Origin: Euglena gracilis
Taxonomy: Eukaryota; Euglenida; Euglenophyceae; Euglenales
Direction: 5' to 3'
Assembly (NCBI GenBank): GCA_039621445.1
Contig: CP154955.1
Location: 31,576,542 to 31,640,541 of the forward strand
Length of the DNA stretch: 64,000 nucleotides
The position numbers and the translations under genes are program-made. The notes beneath the pieces are model-generated. The model saw nothing but the letters and a program-made list of their open reading frames with translations. It did not search any database and was not told where the DNA came from. This document shows positions 28,492 through 39,120 of this stretch, piece by piece (position 1 is the stretch's first letter; the number at the start of each line of letters is the position of its first letter).

Positions 28492-29515
28492 TCACTGTAC
28501 GTTGAGCTGCTTGGTGACCACCTGGCTGCAGCGCGAGAACTGGTTGGAGTGGGCCGCGAGGTTGACGAGGGTCTGGTACTCGATCCACACGTAGATCTTC
28601 CGCACCCCGTCGGCGGCGTGCACAAACGGGTCGCTGGTGGGGGCGCTGTCGTCGCGGATGACGTTCTTGAGGCGGATGACGTAGTCGCTGGTGTCGTTGA
28701 CGATGCCCCCCACGATCTCCGCCCCGGGCACCCCGGACTGGATGTTCATGGAGGTCGACGTGGTACATGGGGATCTCGTAGCGCTCGCGCCCGATGAGGT
28801 TGGGGTCGCGCGTCGTCTCGTTCCACGTGTAGTAGGTGAGGTCGGTGTCCACCTGGCGCCCCGGGGGGTCGGTGGCCAGCAGGCGCTGGAAGCGCACATA
28901 GGGGTCCGCCAGGCTGAAGCGCTTGTTGTCCGACAGCACGTAGTGGCGGTACACCTGGAACAGGGTGTCGAGGTCCAGGACCTTGTCGTTCTTCCAGCGG
29001 ATCTCCACGCCGATGAGGCGCTCGTAGGGCTCGCGGGGCGCGAACAGCGGCTCAAAGCCGTTGCCGTTCGGTTGGGGGTTCTTCGGGGCCAGCATCCACC
29101 AGATCCGGACGATGTTCGTCCGGATCTCCCAGTCGTTGAGGGGAATGTCCAGGAAGTTGGACGGGTTGCTAAAGTCGAAGTTGTACTCCCGCATGCTGTA
29201 GCGGTGCATGAGCCACGACAGCATGCGCGCCGGGGGCAGTGTGAACCCGTGGATGCCGTCCAGGAGGGTCGTGCGGTACTGCCGGACCTCCAGGTCGGTG
29301 ATGCGGGCCACGGAGTAGGGGTGGACGCCCCCGGACGACGGGTCGGTGGTGAACAGCAGGAATTTTGGGTCTGCTGCGCGGACACCCACGGCTCGAACAT
29401 GAGGTCGATCTGCACGAACTCCACGCGCCGCAGGTGCAGGCGGTGGAAGATGGGGCCGCACAACTGGTTGAGGCTGATGTCGAAGACGAACTTGTACGGC
29501 GTCCCGGTGACCTTG
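28492..29515 (-). pseudogene. V5 capsid-like protein, C-terminal two thirds
   Basis: About 340 codons follow on from the N-terminal part at 40486-41076. When the 10.97-kb element and one CTTG are taken out, the reading frame is continuous across the junction. The segment has many beta-strand-like stretches, Trp/Tyr-rich (WEIRTNIVRIWWML, YHVDL, VRKIYVWIEYQ), as expected for double-jelly-roll capsid proteins. Two single-base shifts at about 29380 and 28752 displace and then restore the frame. The total length would be about 535 residues, within the usual range for major capsid proteins of small DJR viruses. The capsid identity is inference from size, strand pattern and context. Confidence 0.55.
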
Positions 29516-30168
29516 TGTTCACACCCGGCGCCCCCCCTGCGAGTGTCGGAGCCGAGACCCCAGCCCCCCGGCCGGCTGCCTCGTCCCCGACACCCACCCT
29601 TGGGGCTGCCGTTCCCTCGCCCGGGGCCAGTGTTTTTCCGGGTGGTGGAGGGCTCAGGCCACCCCCTGTTTCGCCCACTGGTGTACCCCCCGACCAGAGG
29701 GGTGTGCGTAGGATCGAATTTGCTTTCCCCCTGAAAACTTGCACAAAGTCAAAATTCCGTTCCTTAAAAAATGTAATCCCAAATTTCAGTCCCCACGAAG
29801 CCATTTCACCCACCCTTTCTTAAGTATGCAAAAACACTGGAAATGGTCAGGGTGGGTGTTTTGGTGCAATGGATGGCGGTAAAAGGCAAGAGAAACACGC
29901 ACACACCGTGAAAGTGGGAAGAGGGACCTGAAATTGACAATTCTTCCAAACAACGCAACTTGTCTTGAATTCAATTCTCCAATTCAATTGTTGATAGATG
30001 CCAATGTCAAAAAAACCCACAAAGGTCTGCGGAAGCAAATTGTGTTAAATTAGAACCTCAAATTAGGCTTTTCCTATTGAATGCGCGTTCTGCGCGGAAT
30101 GAAAATTCCGTGTTTTCAAAAGCTTCCGCCTTACCATTTTGACTGTCGGACGCCCCCGACAGTCGACA
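29516..30168 (-). repeat. 3' LTR of element A (left end on the plus strand)
   Basis: This 653-bp LTR has minus-strand ends TGTCGACTG and GGTGTGAACA. The U3 end holds a perfect hairpin GACTGTCGGGGGCGTCCGACAGTC. The polypurine tract AAGGGAGGGGG lies just inside (minus strand, about 30169-30179). The last codons of the methyltransferase ORF run into this LTR. Confidence 0.92.
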
Positions 30169-31588
30169 CCCCCTCCCTTGCGACATCAGTCGGACCCTCA
30201 AAAAGCTTGGTTCCGGGTGGAAAATACAACTTTTTTGTTGCCTTCCGAACAAGTTCTCTCACCCAACCTCTGTTCCAATCGGGTAAAATGCAAATGGCAT
30301 CACAAGGGTCCTTTTGCAATTTCTTTGCCACCTTTGGCCACAATGACCAGGGAGGGTTCAACCAAACCGTGCCCCCCCCTCCCCATGGTACCGCCAAAGC
30401 ATTTTCCTTCTCGGTCAAATATGACGTGCACTGAGAATTTTGGGTAGAAGCAAAACAATCCACCTCGGCCCTCCTTTGAAAATTCTCCTCAATCATTTGC
30501 ACAAATGAATTTCGAACGGCATAGTCCTCACGTTTGAAGGAAAATTTCTCCTCCTTAAAATCAAGGGCCGAAAGAAGGTACTCGACCAACTTCTCAGGTA
30601 CTCTCCATTTTTGTTGAGTGCTCACCCTCATTCCGTTTCCTCCCAATTGTTCTTTGTGAACCAACCCACCCCCCTCACTCACAATTAAATGGGGGCAGGT
30701 TTTCCCATCACAAAGTTTGTCCTTCAAACTCAACAAATTTTGACTCCCCCAAATACGAGTGGGTTTTTGATATCCCCAATCTGAAAATTGACAATAATCC
30801 ACATCAATGAAATTCAAATTTTGCACACAATGCCTTTTTGGCAAAAGTCCCGTTCGGGGATTTTCAATCCACCATAATTTGGGCTGAAAATATTCCACAA
30901 TTTCCAAAGTTTTTGTCACAAGTTGGTCTGCCCATTCCAAATTTCTTTCTCCCACCGTCTTAGCACGGCTATACTCCGTGCAAGGCACACTTGCCGTTAT
31001 GACTTGAAAATATCCACGGGGGTATTTTCGATAATCCCACTCCAGAATATCCGTAACGTGGGTTGGGTGAAATTTTGGGTTCACATCCAAGGATACCACC
31101 TGGTACCCGTTTTCCTCCAAACACCTCCCAACGGACCCTTTTCCCGAAAACAAATCCAACGCCTTGGGAACTTTCCAACTTCCCACACCTTTGATGGATG
31201 CTCTTTCGCTCAAACAACCATAATAATTGTTGAACCTGGGCCGTGCACTCTCCTGGCTTGCACACCTGGTCCACAGTTTGCCCTTCCTCGACACGGGCTG
31301 CCATTGGCCACTCAAGGCCTCAAGGCTCAAGGCCACTTGTCTTCTCGAGTTGGCTGTCGAGGATGAACTCATTGAAATCATTGAATTGGCACCATTGCTC
31401 GTCTTCGATATTGCACAGTCTTCATTGCCTGATTTTGAACCTGAGGTGAAGGGATTGGAAGACAAAGACACACATTCTCCACCACGGTAATATTCTCCAT
31501 GTGAAGATGTGGTCGGGTTATGCAAAATACTTTGGGGGTTTTCGAAGCCCGAGGATGTAAACCCCTCAAAAACATGACCCCGGCGTCC
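30131..31588 (-). CDS. C5-cytosine-MTase-like plus N6-adenine-MTase-like polyprotein of element A
   Basis: This frame continues directly after the gag TAG (31589-31591). After a Ser-rich linker the first domain starts near 31165 with ALDLFSGKGSVG (motif I, AdoMet binding). It continues with SVPCTEYSRA (motif IV with the catalytic Cys), WWIENPRTG (motif VI-like) and WGYQKPTRIW (motif VIII-like). This is the compact phage/large-virus type of C5 methylase without a clear target-recognition domain. The second domain at about 30450-30200 has VDCFAS, LNPPWSLWPKV and ICILPDW, the pattern of the DAM-like domain known from DIRS and some other retroelements, with NPPW as the catalytic loop. No protease or RT follows. 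Catalytic residues are retained, so activity is plausible but untested. Confidence 0.8.
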   Translation of the reverse strand, partial: GRRGHVFEGFTSSGFENPQSILHNPTTSSHGEYYRGGECVSLSSNPFTSGSKSGNEDCAISKTSNGANSMISMSSSSTANSRRQVALSLEALSGQWQPVSRKGKLWTRCASQESARPRFNNYYGCLSERASIKGVGSWKVPKALDLFSGKGSVGRCLEENGYQVVSLDVNPKFHPTHVTDILEWDYRKYPRGYFQVITASVPCTEYSRAKTVGERNLEWADQLVTKTLEIVEYFQPKLWWIENPRTGLLPKRHCVQNLNFIDVDYCQFSDWGYQKPTRIWGSQNLLSLKDKLCDGKTCPHLIVSEGGGLVHKEQLGGNGMRVSTQQKWRVPEKLVEYLLSALDFKEEKFSFKREDYAVRNSFVQMIEENFQRRAEVDCFASTQNSQCTSYLTEKENALAVPWGGGGTVWLNPPWSLWPKVAKKLQKDPCDAICILPDWNRGWVRELVRKATKKLYFPPGTKLFEGPTDVAREGVSTVGGVRQSKW

Positions 31589-31591
31589 CTA
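31589..31591 (-). promoter_or_regulatory. In-frame TAG between gag and MTase ORF of element A (readthrough candidate)
   Basis: Gag and the downstream ORF are in the same frame with a single TAG between them. The following codons GGA CGC CGG GGT CAT ... TTT GAG parallel element B's TAG GGG GGC CAG GGG CAG TTT GAG. Conservation of stop and frame in two diverged elements argues for stop-codon readthrough rather than decay. Confidence 0.65.
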
Positions 31592-33030
31592 ATGACGAAT
31601 AGGGTGGGCCACCGTTGGCGTTGGGTTATTGTTATTGCCCTTCCCCCCTTTGGCACCGAAATTCTGGTCAAATCCTTTGCCTCTCCCCCTTCCCTTACCA
31701 CCCTTCCCCTTGTACCCCTGTTGGTTACCCCCATACCATTGGGAGTTACTTGCCCCATGTCCCTGGGAATTATTCCCCCCTTTCCATTGGCTGCCCTTGC
31801 CATACGGCTGAAAATTGTTTCTGTTCCACGGGGCTTGTCTAGCAACATACGGCATTGATGGTTGTGAGGGGGGTGGGATCCATTGTGCCCCCCCCATTAC
31901 CGGTCTTGGCACATTGGGTGGGTTCTCCACCGTTGAAAGCCTTGAAGAATTGCTTGATGGCTGCACATTTGAAGATGAAACCGCAACAGATTGATCAGGT
32001 TTTGCTGTTTCGCTGATTTGTGATTTGCTTCTGGCTGGGGGAGGTGTCGTTGCCCTACCCGGGGTTGACCCAGGTGAACTCTTCCGACTCCCCGATTGCC
32101 TCCCCCCTCGATTTTCAGCACCCACCGATCTTGAACGCCTGAACCCTTGATAGCCTGGGGCACAACTTTGCAAGGCATCGTGTTTGTTTCTGAGTGCCAA
32201 TTTTGTTTTCACGAGGTTGAAAATGTCCTCTGTGGTCAAAACCGGTTCAATTTCCTGAACCTGAAACAAAACGTTTGAATCGTCAAACTCTTTGCCATGA
32301 AAACTTTTGACTTTTTCATAGGCAGAAATGTCAGGGAAAATGATTTCAAATTCCCCCTCGTGAATTTCCGACACTTTTGTGGGTCTTTTCCCAAGTATTT
32401 TCCCCAGGCTTTCTGCAACCGTTTCTGAATTCCTATTCCCTGGCACCTTTACGCGTAGAGTTGGCTGATTATTCATTCTCCTCTCCTCCTCATCCGAAAT
32501 CCATTTTAGGATGAATGGGGGAAGTTTCTGCAACAAAAGCCGTTTTGCTTCCCCCTCCCCGGCATCCTTAACCTTGCACTTGGCCATCTTGAAATTTGCC
32601 TGAAATTCAAGCCAGTGCTCAAGGGTGACTTTGCCTTGATTAAAAAGATTCACCTGTTGCCAATTTTTCCTTGCCCCAGATTCCTGATTCTTCGAAAATG
32701 TCATTTCCAGGTGACCCCACCCGGCATTAAAATTGATCCCCCCTTCCTTGAGATGGAGCTTCAGAATTTTTTTGCTCGTTTCGTCAAGACAATCCTCCAA
32801 CAGAGCAACTTTCAAATCTTCACTCACTTCCCCCCCTGCAGAATTCAGTTTCCGTGAAAATGCTTGCCAATCCTCAGAAAATTGCTGCCAATCTTGAGAT
32901 TTCCCTGAAAATTTTGGTGCAGTCAAATTTCTCAACACATGCTGCACCGCTGGGTTACCAACACTTATGACTGGGGGTCGCTGGGGTGCCCCCCCAATGG
33001 CACAAATGCCACTGACCTGATTTATTGCAA
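31589..33030 (-). CDS. gag core and nucleocapsid part of element A
   Basis: The frame is continuous from about 33030 to TAG. It carries a capsid-like core (QDWQQFSEDWQAFSRKL, then HWLEFQANFKMAKCKVKDAGEGEAKRLLLQKLP) that aligns by eye with gag of element B (FWIKFCSAWHHVKDATAGEARRLFLERIP). The tail is Gln/Gly/Lys-rich (GKGGKGRGRGKG) and lacks a CCHC knuckle, so RNA binding would rely on basic Gly-rich repeats. It is separated from the upstream coiled-coil ORF by a one-base change in a G-run at about 33031. Confidence 0.75.
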
Positions 33031-35913
33031 ATGCACCCCCTGTGAACTACTTGATGGTCTGCAACCGCCCAGATCAACATCCCAGATTTCACATGGCATC
33101 ATTGGGGTTACCCCCTTAATCCCGAAAATCCCAGATGATTGAGCCGGTGACACCCCCTTAATGCCAAAAATCCCAGAATTCGGCTGATTTACTGTCTTGG
33201 GCTGGGCCACTTCAGGTGCCTTGGGGTCAATTTGCTGTGTTTTTTCGGCTGAAATTTCCTGAACCCTCCCCTCCATGAAATCCAAACGAGTCTGCAAACT
33301 TTGACACAGTTTTTGCAAACCCTCCCGTTGACTCTTTTCACGCTGAAAATCTGTCTGCATGTTCATCAAAACTGTGAAAAATTGCTGTTTCACTCGATTT
33401 TCAATGTCAGTTTGCAATTTTTCAAAATGTTCTTCCTTTTGGGTTTGCCTCAGCTTTTCATCCATCATTTGCACCATCATAATTTCCATCATTTTTCTGA
33501 CCTGGGCTGCCATTTCCCTCCGAACTTCCAATTGAATTGTTGCTTCTGATTTTCCCAGCATTTCAACCACCTTATCCCAAGGCACCTCCTGGCTTCCCAG
33601 AAATTTCTCAACTGCTGCGATCCTGCCCCCCAGAGCTTTGCTCTCGTTTTTAATTGCTTCAAATCGCTGCTGAATTTCCTGGGTTAATGTCCCAAAACTT
33701 GATTTTGATTCCTCCCCCACCATTTTCAGCCCAGCAGCGATTTCAGCAAATTTTCTGTCCACCCCAGAGCATAGCTCACGATTTCCTAGCCGAACTGCCA
33801 AAATTTCTTTCTGAAAATCTGACTTTATTCCCTCGACAGAATGTAAACAAATTCCAACTTGCTCGACCAACCCACCTGGTGCGAACAATTTGTTTTGGAC
33901 ATCGTTCCCACGGCTCTCAAGTTGTGCCAGCTCACCACCCAGAAAATCTCGTAACTTTTTCTCAAAGTCATGAAATTTTTCTTCGATCTGCCTTTGAACT
34001 TCAATCCCCAAAAGTTGTTTGTGGCAGTTTGCAATGTTTTCCACAGCACTCCCCCCCTCCTGGCATCGTAAAATAAATTGGCTGACTGATTGCTGAATTT
34101 GTTCCTGACTTTTTTGTTTTTCGTGCTCAAACTGGCTGCACATTTCTGCAGTTCGTTTCTCCAAATTTTCATGGATGAATTGCAAAAGTTCTGCCTGTGC
34201 TCGGGCACTTTTTTCAGCCAAATTCTTCTCAAAATTTTCCAGCCGATTCTCAATCACAACCTGGGGGGGAATTATGCTCTCCCAGTTAGTTATGCTTCGG
34301 CTCAATTTCTGTAAATAACAATCCACCCCATATGCCCATTGGTCCCATGAGTCAAAATCATCACCCCCCATCATCTGACAATTTGATTCGGGGGGCTGTG
34401 GTCCAAAAACAGGGGGCTGAAAAACAGGCAATTCTGGTTCCATTTCCTCATCCCCCCTGATTTCCATGTTAGACCCTGCTTGATTTAACAGCCGGGTTGG
34501 CCCCCCTACGGCCAGTGAAATTGCTGCCGTTAAATTTTCAGGGGCTGACTGTGTCGAAATTAACACCCCCTCGCTGGCTGTTAATCCACGGTTAACTGAA
34601 AATCTGTCCTCCAACAAAAGTACAGGTTCACCCCCTTCAATTTGTGGGAGATGTGTCCCAAATTCTGGGCACTTATTTCCAAACTGGCTGTCCAGCTGGG
34701 GGGTTTGCATCAGAAAACTGAAATTCGCAGAAAAATCTGGCAGATTTTGCTCCAAACCCTGATTTCTGGGTGGTACCCAACCTGCAGCAATCAAGAAATC
34801 CTCCATTTCTCTCAACCGATCTGGGTTTTGCGCACCCTCCCCCTCCGTTTCACAGTCACTTTGATCCGACGGGGGGGATTCTGCCCACTGAACCAGCTGA
34901 TTTTCCCCTTCTGGCTGTGAATTTTCCCCCTGTGCAGTTATCATCCTTACGGGGAAACAGTTTACAGGGCCATCCCCTGATTTTTCAGACGAAAACTCTG
35001 AATTATCACCTGAGGCAACCTGTGATTGTGTAAAACCTGTGATTGTAAATGGCAGGGAGCTGGGAATTGATTGATTTGAGATTGAAGATTGATTGGCAGA
35101 CCCTGCAGAAAAACCTGAATGATTCCAATCAGCCAACCAGCCAATTGTTCGAAGCAACCCCTCAGATTCCACAGATTCTGCAGTTCTGACATTTTGATTT
35201 CGGGGGTTGCTCTCCGAAAAATCTGGTGGCTGACCTGAAAAATTCTGTGATTCCACATTCACAGACTCAGCAAACTTTTTGGACTCTGAAAAATCTGTGA
35301 CCATGTCAAACCTTTCAGCAAGATTTCTGCTGGCTGTGCCAGCAAATTCGTCCGTGTTTTCTGGGCTGAAAAAAGTTTTGTCGACAGGGCTGGCAAAAAT
35401 TTCTCTGCTTGTCATGTTCAGGGAATTCGAAAACTTTTCACTGATGAAGTCAGTGAATCCACCACTGCCAACCATGTTCAGGGGTTCTGGTTTGTCATCA
35501 ACCGAATCCAAAAATTCTTCACTGACAGAGTCAGTGAAGCAACCTCTGCGTACCATGTTCAGGGGTTCTGAAAACTCTTCACTGACAGGGTCAGTGAAGC
35601 CTCCTCTGCTAACCATGTTCACACCCGGCGCCCCCCCTGCGAGTGTCGGAGCCGAGACCCCAGCCCCCCGGCCGGCTGCCTCGTCCCCGACACCCACCCT
35701 TGGGGCTGCCGTTCCCTGGCCCGGGGCCAGTGTTTTTCCGGGTGGTGGAGGGCTCAGGCCACCCCCTGTTTCGCCCACTGGTGTACCCCCCGACCAGAGG
35801 GGTGTGCGTAGGATCGAATTTGCTTTCCCCCTGAAAACTTGCACAAAGTCAAAATTCCGTTCCTTAAAAAATGTAATCCCAAATTTCAGTCCCCACGAAG
35901 CCATTTCACCCAC
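33022..35913 (-). CDS. gag N-terminal coiled-coil region of element A, starting in the LTR
   Basis: The ATG at 35913 lies inside the 5' LTR. The frame crosses the LTR end (35616) and the primer-binding region and runs 963 codons. The LTR-encoded leader is Pro/Gly-rich. Then come about four degenerate repeats of NMVxxGxFTDxxSEEF (35404-35616), an acidic Asn/Ser/Gln-rich region and a long heptad-rich coiled coil (about 34250-33250). It ends two codons past a G-run where the next gag frame takes over, so one base separates this ORF from the gag core. Element B has the equivalent parts as a single ORF. Confidence 0.75.
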   Translation of the reverse strand: MGEMASWGLKFGITFFKERNFDFVQVFRGKANSILRTPLWSGGTPVGETGGGLSPPPPGKTLAPGQGTAAPRVGVGDEAAGRGAGVSAPTLAGGAPGVNMVSRGGFTDPVSEEFSEPLNMVRRGCFTDSVSEEFLDSVDDKPEPLNMVGSGGFTDFISEKFSNSLNMTSREIFASPVDKTFFSPENTDEFAGTASRNLAERFDMVTDFSESKKFAESVNVESQNFSGQPPDFSESNPRNQNVRTAESVESEGLLRTIGWLADWNHSGFSAGSANQSSISNQSIPSSLPFTITGFTQSQVASGDNSEFSSEKSGDGPVNCFPVRMITAQGENSQPEGENQLVQWAESPPSDQSDCETEGEGAQNPDRLREMEDFLIAAGWVPPRNQGLEQNLPDFSANFSFLMQTPQLDSQFGNKCPEFGTHLPQIEGGEPVLLLEDRFSVNRGLTASEGVLISTQSAPENLTAAISLAVGGPTRLLNQAGSNMEIRGDEEMEPELPVFQPPVFGPQPPESNCQMMGGDDFDSWDQWAYGVDCYLQKLSRSITNWESIIPPQVVIENRLENFEKNLAEKSARAQAELLQFIHENLEKRTAEMCSQFEHEKQKSQEQIQQSVSQFILRCQEGGSAVENIANCHKQLLGIEVQRQIEEKFHDFEKKLRDFLGGELAQLESRGNDVQNKLFAPGGLVEQVGICLHSVEGIKSDFQKEILAVRLGNRELCSGVDRKFAEIAAGLKMVGEESKSSFGTLTQEIQQRFEAIKNESKALGGRIAAVEKFLGSQEVPWDKVVEMLGKSEATIQLEVRREMAAQVRKMMEIMMVQMMDEKLRQTQKEEHFEKLQTDIENRVKQQFFTVLMNMQTDFQREKSQREGLQKLCQSLQTRLDFMEGRVQEISAEKTQQIDPKAPEVAQPKTVNQPNSGIFGIKGVSPAQSSGIFGIKGVTPMMPCEIWDVDLGGCRPSSSSQGVHLQ
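35404..35616 (-). repeat. Tandem repeats of the primer-binding-site region in gag of element A
   Basis: About four degenerate ~70-bp units each contain a version of AACATGGTNNGCAGAGG on the minus strand (for example at 35616, 35555 and 35475). The first copy abuts the LTR and is the likely primer-binding site. It resembles the complement of an initiator-Met tRNA 3' end with one extra base (TGGTTAGCAGAGG). Element B has TGGTAAGCAGAGG at the same place. Confidence 0.6.
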
Positions 35914-36217
35914 CCTTTCTTAAGTATGCAAAAACACTGGAAATGGTCAGGGTGGGTGTTTTGGTGCAATGGATGGCGGTAAAAGGCAAGAGAAACACGC
36001 ACACACCGTGAAAGTGGGAAGAGGGACCTGAAATTGACAATTCTTCCAAACAACGCAACTTGTCTTGAATTCAATTCTCCAATTCAATTGTTGATAGATG
36101 CCAATGTCAAAAAAACCCACAAAGGTCTGCGGAAGCAAATTGTGTTAAATTAGAACCTCAAATTAGGCTTTTCCTATTGAATGCGCGTTCTGCGCGGAAT
36201 GAAAATTCCGTGTTTTC
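35616..36217 (-). repeat. 5' LTR of element A, inner part (split by the LINE)
   Basis: Matches 29516-30118 almost base for base. The remaining 51 bp of the LTR are at 40435-40485, after the LINE. Confidence 0.92.
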
Positions 36218-36380
36218 TTTACTTTCTGAGTGTCTATTTTTTTTCGTCTCGCATAACACCATGTCTTGAAAGCCCCTGGTGGGGTCCAAGCTTATTGAAG
36301 ACCTTCCACATCCTGCAGATAACGTCGCCTGAAGCACAAGCATCAAGAAAAGGGAAGAAATACAAGTCGTCAACCAGAAC

Positions 36381-37211
36381 ATGAACAAAGAGGAGGAGTC
36401 AATTGGTTGCCTGCGGAACAAGAGGCAGCGCAGCGACAGTTCGGGTGTAAGCAACGACCCCGGTGTAGCATTTTTGGAGTCCGTAAGGGGCCGGGACGTG
36501 GTGAACCTCCGCACCTCAGCGAGCAGCAGCACAGCCACCACCACACCCAAGCCAAAGGCACCACCAAAAAGAACATCCCCAAGGGGAGGGAAGGGGGCAG
36601 AAAGGAGGGACACGCCACGGGTTCCCGTGGCACTCGGCCGCTACGTCGAAGAAAAGCAAGGGGATGACGTGGCGGTTGAGGACGAAGAGGAAGAAGCAGA
36701 AGCAGAGGGACCACCAACCCTCATGTGTCCCTTTCCATCGTGCCCAGAAGCCCTCACCACCAAGTCCCGCAAAGCGTTGGTGTCGCACCTGGCCGCGCGC
36801 CACGTGTCGCACGGCCAAGTGGTGCCGCCAGCAGTCCTCCAAATGCTGAGGGTACGGGTCTGCGCAGGCCCCTGCCGCTCACTTGTGCCCCAAAGCAAAA
36901 GATGCAGGAACTGCCAGGTGGCACCGCAAGGCCTTGACACCGCAGAGGAAACACGGGGCCCCGTGCCTCTCATCCCCCCGAGGGATGCAGCCCTGCCACA
37001 GCCAGGAACACCAACCACAAGCCGATGCCCACAAATGACGCCGACGTTTGATGAGGTGCTCGTCGTGCATGTGCCCACAGTGAGACACATCCCGGCAATG
37101 TGTCGCACCGCCATCTCCCAAGAGCTGGCACATCTGGTGAGGGATGTGGCGGTCCCAGTGCCAACCTGGGAGGCGCTCCACCGTCTCATGTGTTTTCCCA
37201 ACAGCTGGTAG
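36381..37211 (+). CDS. LINE N-terminal zinc-finger protein
   Basis: This 276-residue ORF has a basic Ser/Pro-rich start, an acidic EDEEEEAEAEG stretch and one C2H2 finger (CPFPSCPEALTTKSRKALVSHLAARHVSH, residues ~115-145). A second Cys-rich segment follows (CAGPCRSLVPQSKRCRNC). N-terminal fingers of this kind bind target DNA in R2-like elements. It probably belongs to the same ORF as the RT downstream, from which it is separated by frame changes in G-runs at about 37227-37266. Confidence 0.65.
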   Translation: MNKEEESIGCLRNKRQRSDSSGVSNDPGVAFLESVRGRDVVNLRTSASSSTATTTPKPKAPPKRTSPRGGKGAERRDTPRVPVALGRYVEEKQGDDVAVEDEEEEAEAEGPPTLMCPFPSCPEALTTKSRKALVSHLAARHVSHGQVVPPAVLQMLRVRVCAGPCRSLVPQSKRCRNCQVAPQGLDTAEETRGPVPLIPPRDAALPQPGTPTTSRCPQMTPTFDEVLVVHVPTVRHIPAMCRTAISQELAHLVRDVAVPVPTWEALHRLMCFPNSW

Positions 37212-37225
37212 AAGGGGTTTCCAAA

Positions 37226-39120
37226 GGGGGGGGGGTATTGCGTCATCAGGGCCGGGGGGGGGGGGATGGTTCATCAGGCCGGGGTGGAAGCAAACACCAG
37301 CGGCAGGCAGCACATGACATGGACCGACGGCTGCGCCTCTTTCAGCAAGGCCAACTGGGAACCTTGTGGGCCGAGGCGAACGCCCAAGCACGGCAGACCC
37401 CATTGGACCAACCGGCGCGCACAAGGGCACAGGCCAAGCGGGAGGAGGAAGGGGAAATGTCACCATCCCAGGTGGGGAAAATCAGGGCGTTGGTGGAGGA
37501 AGGCGCACTGTCCAAGGCCGCTAAGCTGTTGGTGTCAGATGGGCTGGTCAACTCGCAGGAACCAGGTGTGGAAGCCGTACTGAGGGACCTCCATCCCCCA
37601 GCACAGCCACACTTGGTCCCGGCAGGGGATTTGCCCACCTCGATTGCCTGCCGCCTGGTGGACGAGGGCATGGACGAAGAGGAGAGCAACGAGCAGTGGT
37701 CCAAGCGGGCCTGGGCAGCCGTGGTCTCCTTCCCCCCCGGGGTCCGCAGGCGGACCATCTGGGCTGCGTCCAATCCACCTCAGTGAGTGTTGCCGAAAGC
37801 TGGGGCCGGGGGGGCCCCTGGTCCAAGCCCTCGGCAAGCTTGCTGCGACGGCCCTGACCACATCATTCCCGGAGAGCGTGCGAGAAGTGCTATGCGCCTC
37901 CACGCTCATCCCGCTCCGCAAGAAGGATGGGGGGGGGCGGGCCATTGCCGTCGGGGACACCCTCCGGCGAGTGGTGGGCAAGTGCCTTGTCCATTCTGAA
38001 GCGGTGACGATGGAGTTGGCAGCCCTACAACCGCGGCAGTGCGGGGTGGGAGTGCGCAACGCCGCCGAGATGGTGGGCATGGGCCTGCAACGCTACGTCC
38101 AGTCAAGCCACCTCCAAGGGGACAACGACTACGTGGTGTTGCAGGTGGATATGCGCAATGCCTTCAACTCCATCAGTAGGGATGCAATGCTCCGGGGATG
38201 CTTGGCCAAGGTACCCACGGCGTACAACTGGCTGCGCTTTTGCTACAGTGGACCAAGTCCGCTGTTCTGCCAAGGGCGCTTCCTGTGTACAAGCCAGATC
38301 GGAGTGCATCAAGGCGACGCATGCGGGCCCTTGGGCTTTGCACTGGGCTTGGACTACGCCCTTGACCAGTGCTTTGCCCGGGACTTGGCATGGGAGTCTT
38401 GGTACCTCGACGACGGCCACATCGTGGGGAAACCAGCAGTGGTGTTGGCCCGCCTCCATGACCTCAGCACAAACCTGGAGCGAGTAGGCCTCCACCTCAA
38501 TTTGGCCAAGTGCAAATTTTGGGGACCTGGGATGCAAACGGTCAATCAAGCCGGGCCACATTACCCAGACGGTTTGGCAGAAGACCACTTGGGACGACAA
38601 GTGCCCGTGATTCCCTTTGGAGGACCGAGGGGCATCACGACCCTGGGCGTCCCAATTGATGCCCCGCGGGAGCATCGCACAGCACAAGAGGACACGCCAA
38701 GAGCACCACAATGCCAAGCCGTGTGGGAAGAGACCGTGGACAGGGCGACCTTGCTCCTGGAACGGCTCAGGGGATACCCAGAGGGGCAAGTGCGGCACGC
38801 ACTCTTGCGGTACTGTCTTGACGGATGTCGGGTGGTCCACCTCCTCCGATCAACGGAGAGAGAAAACGCACGGGACTCCCCGCTCATTCTCAGGGCACGG
38901 CTGCAGGAAGCCGTACAAGATCTCCTCGGACTGGGAATCACCGAGAGTTCATGGGATCAAGTCTCCCTGCCCATCCGCCAAGGAGGACTCGGAATCTCGG
39001 ACCCCGAAGTGTTGCAACCCGCGGCACGGATGGCGGCCTTGCTGAATCTGGGGATGCACGGCAGCCAAGCAGTGGGGGTGCCAGCCTCGTGTATTGGCAA
39101 CCCCATCCCCGGACATGCAA
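37226..39120 (+). pseudogene. LINE reverse transcriptase region
   Basis: A linker region (frame ending 37786) passes into the RT frame (37720-39488) at CCGGGGTCCGCAGG. RT motifs are STLIPLRKKDGGGRAI, LQVDMRNAFNSI (catalytic Asp), GVHQGDACGPLGFALGLDYAL and WYLDDG (the YxDD box, about 38401), then LNLAKCKFW. A thumb-like region follows. The frame change near 37745 and another near 39095 mark it as a decayed copy. Confidence 0.85.
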
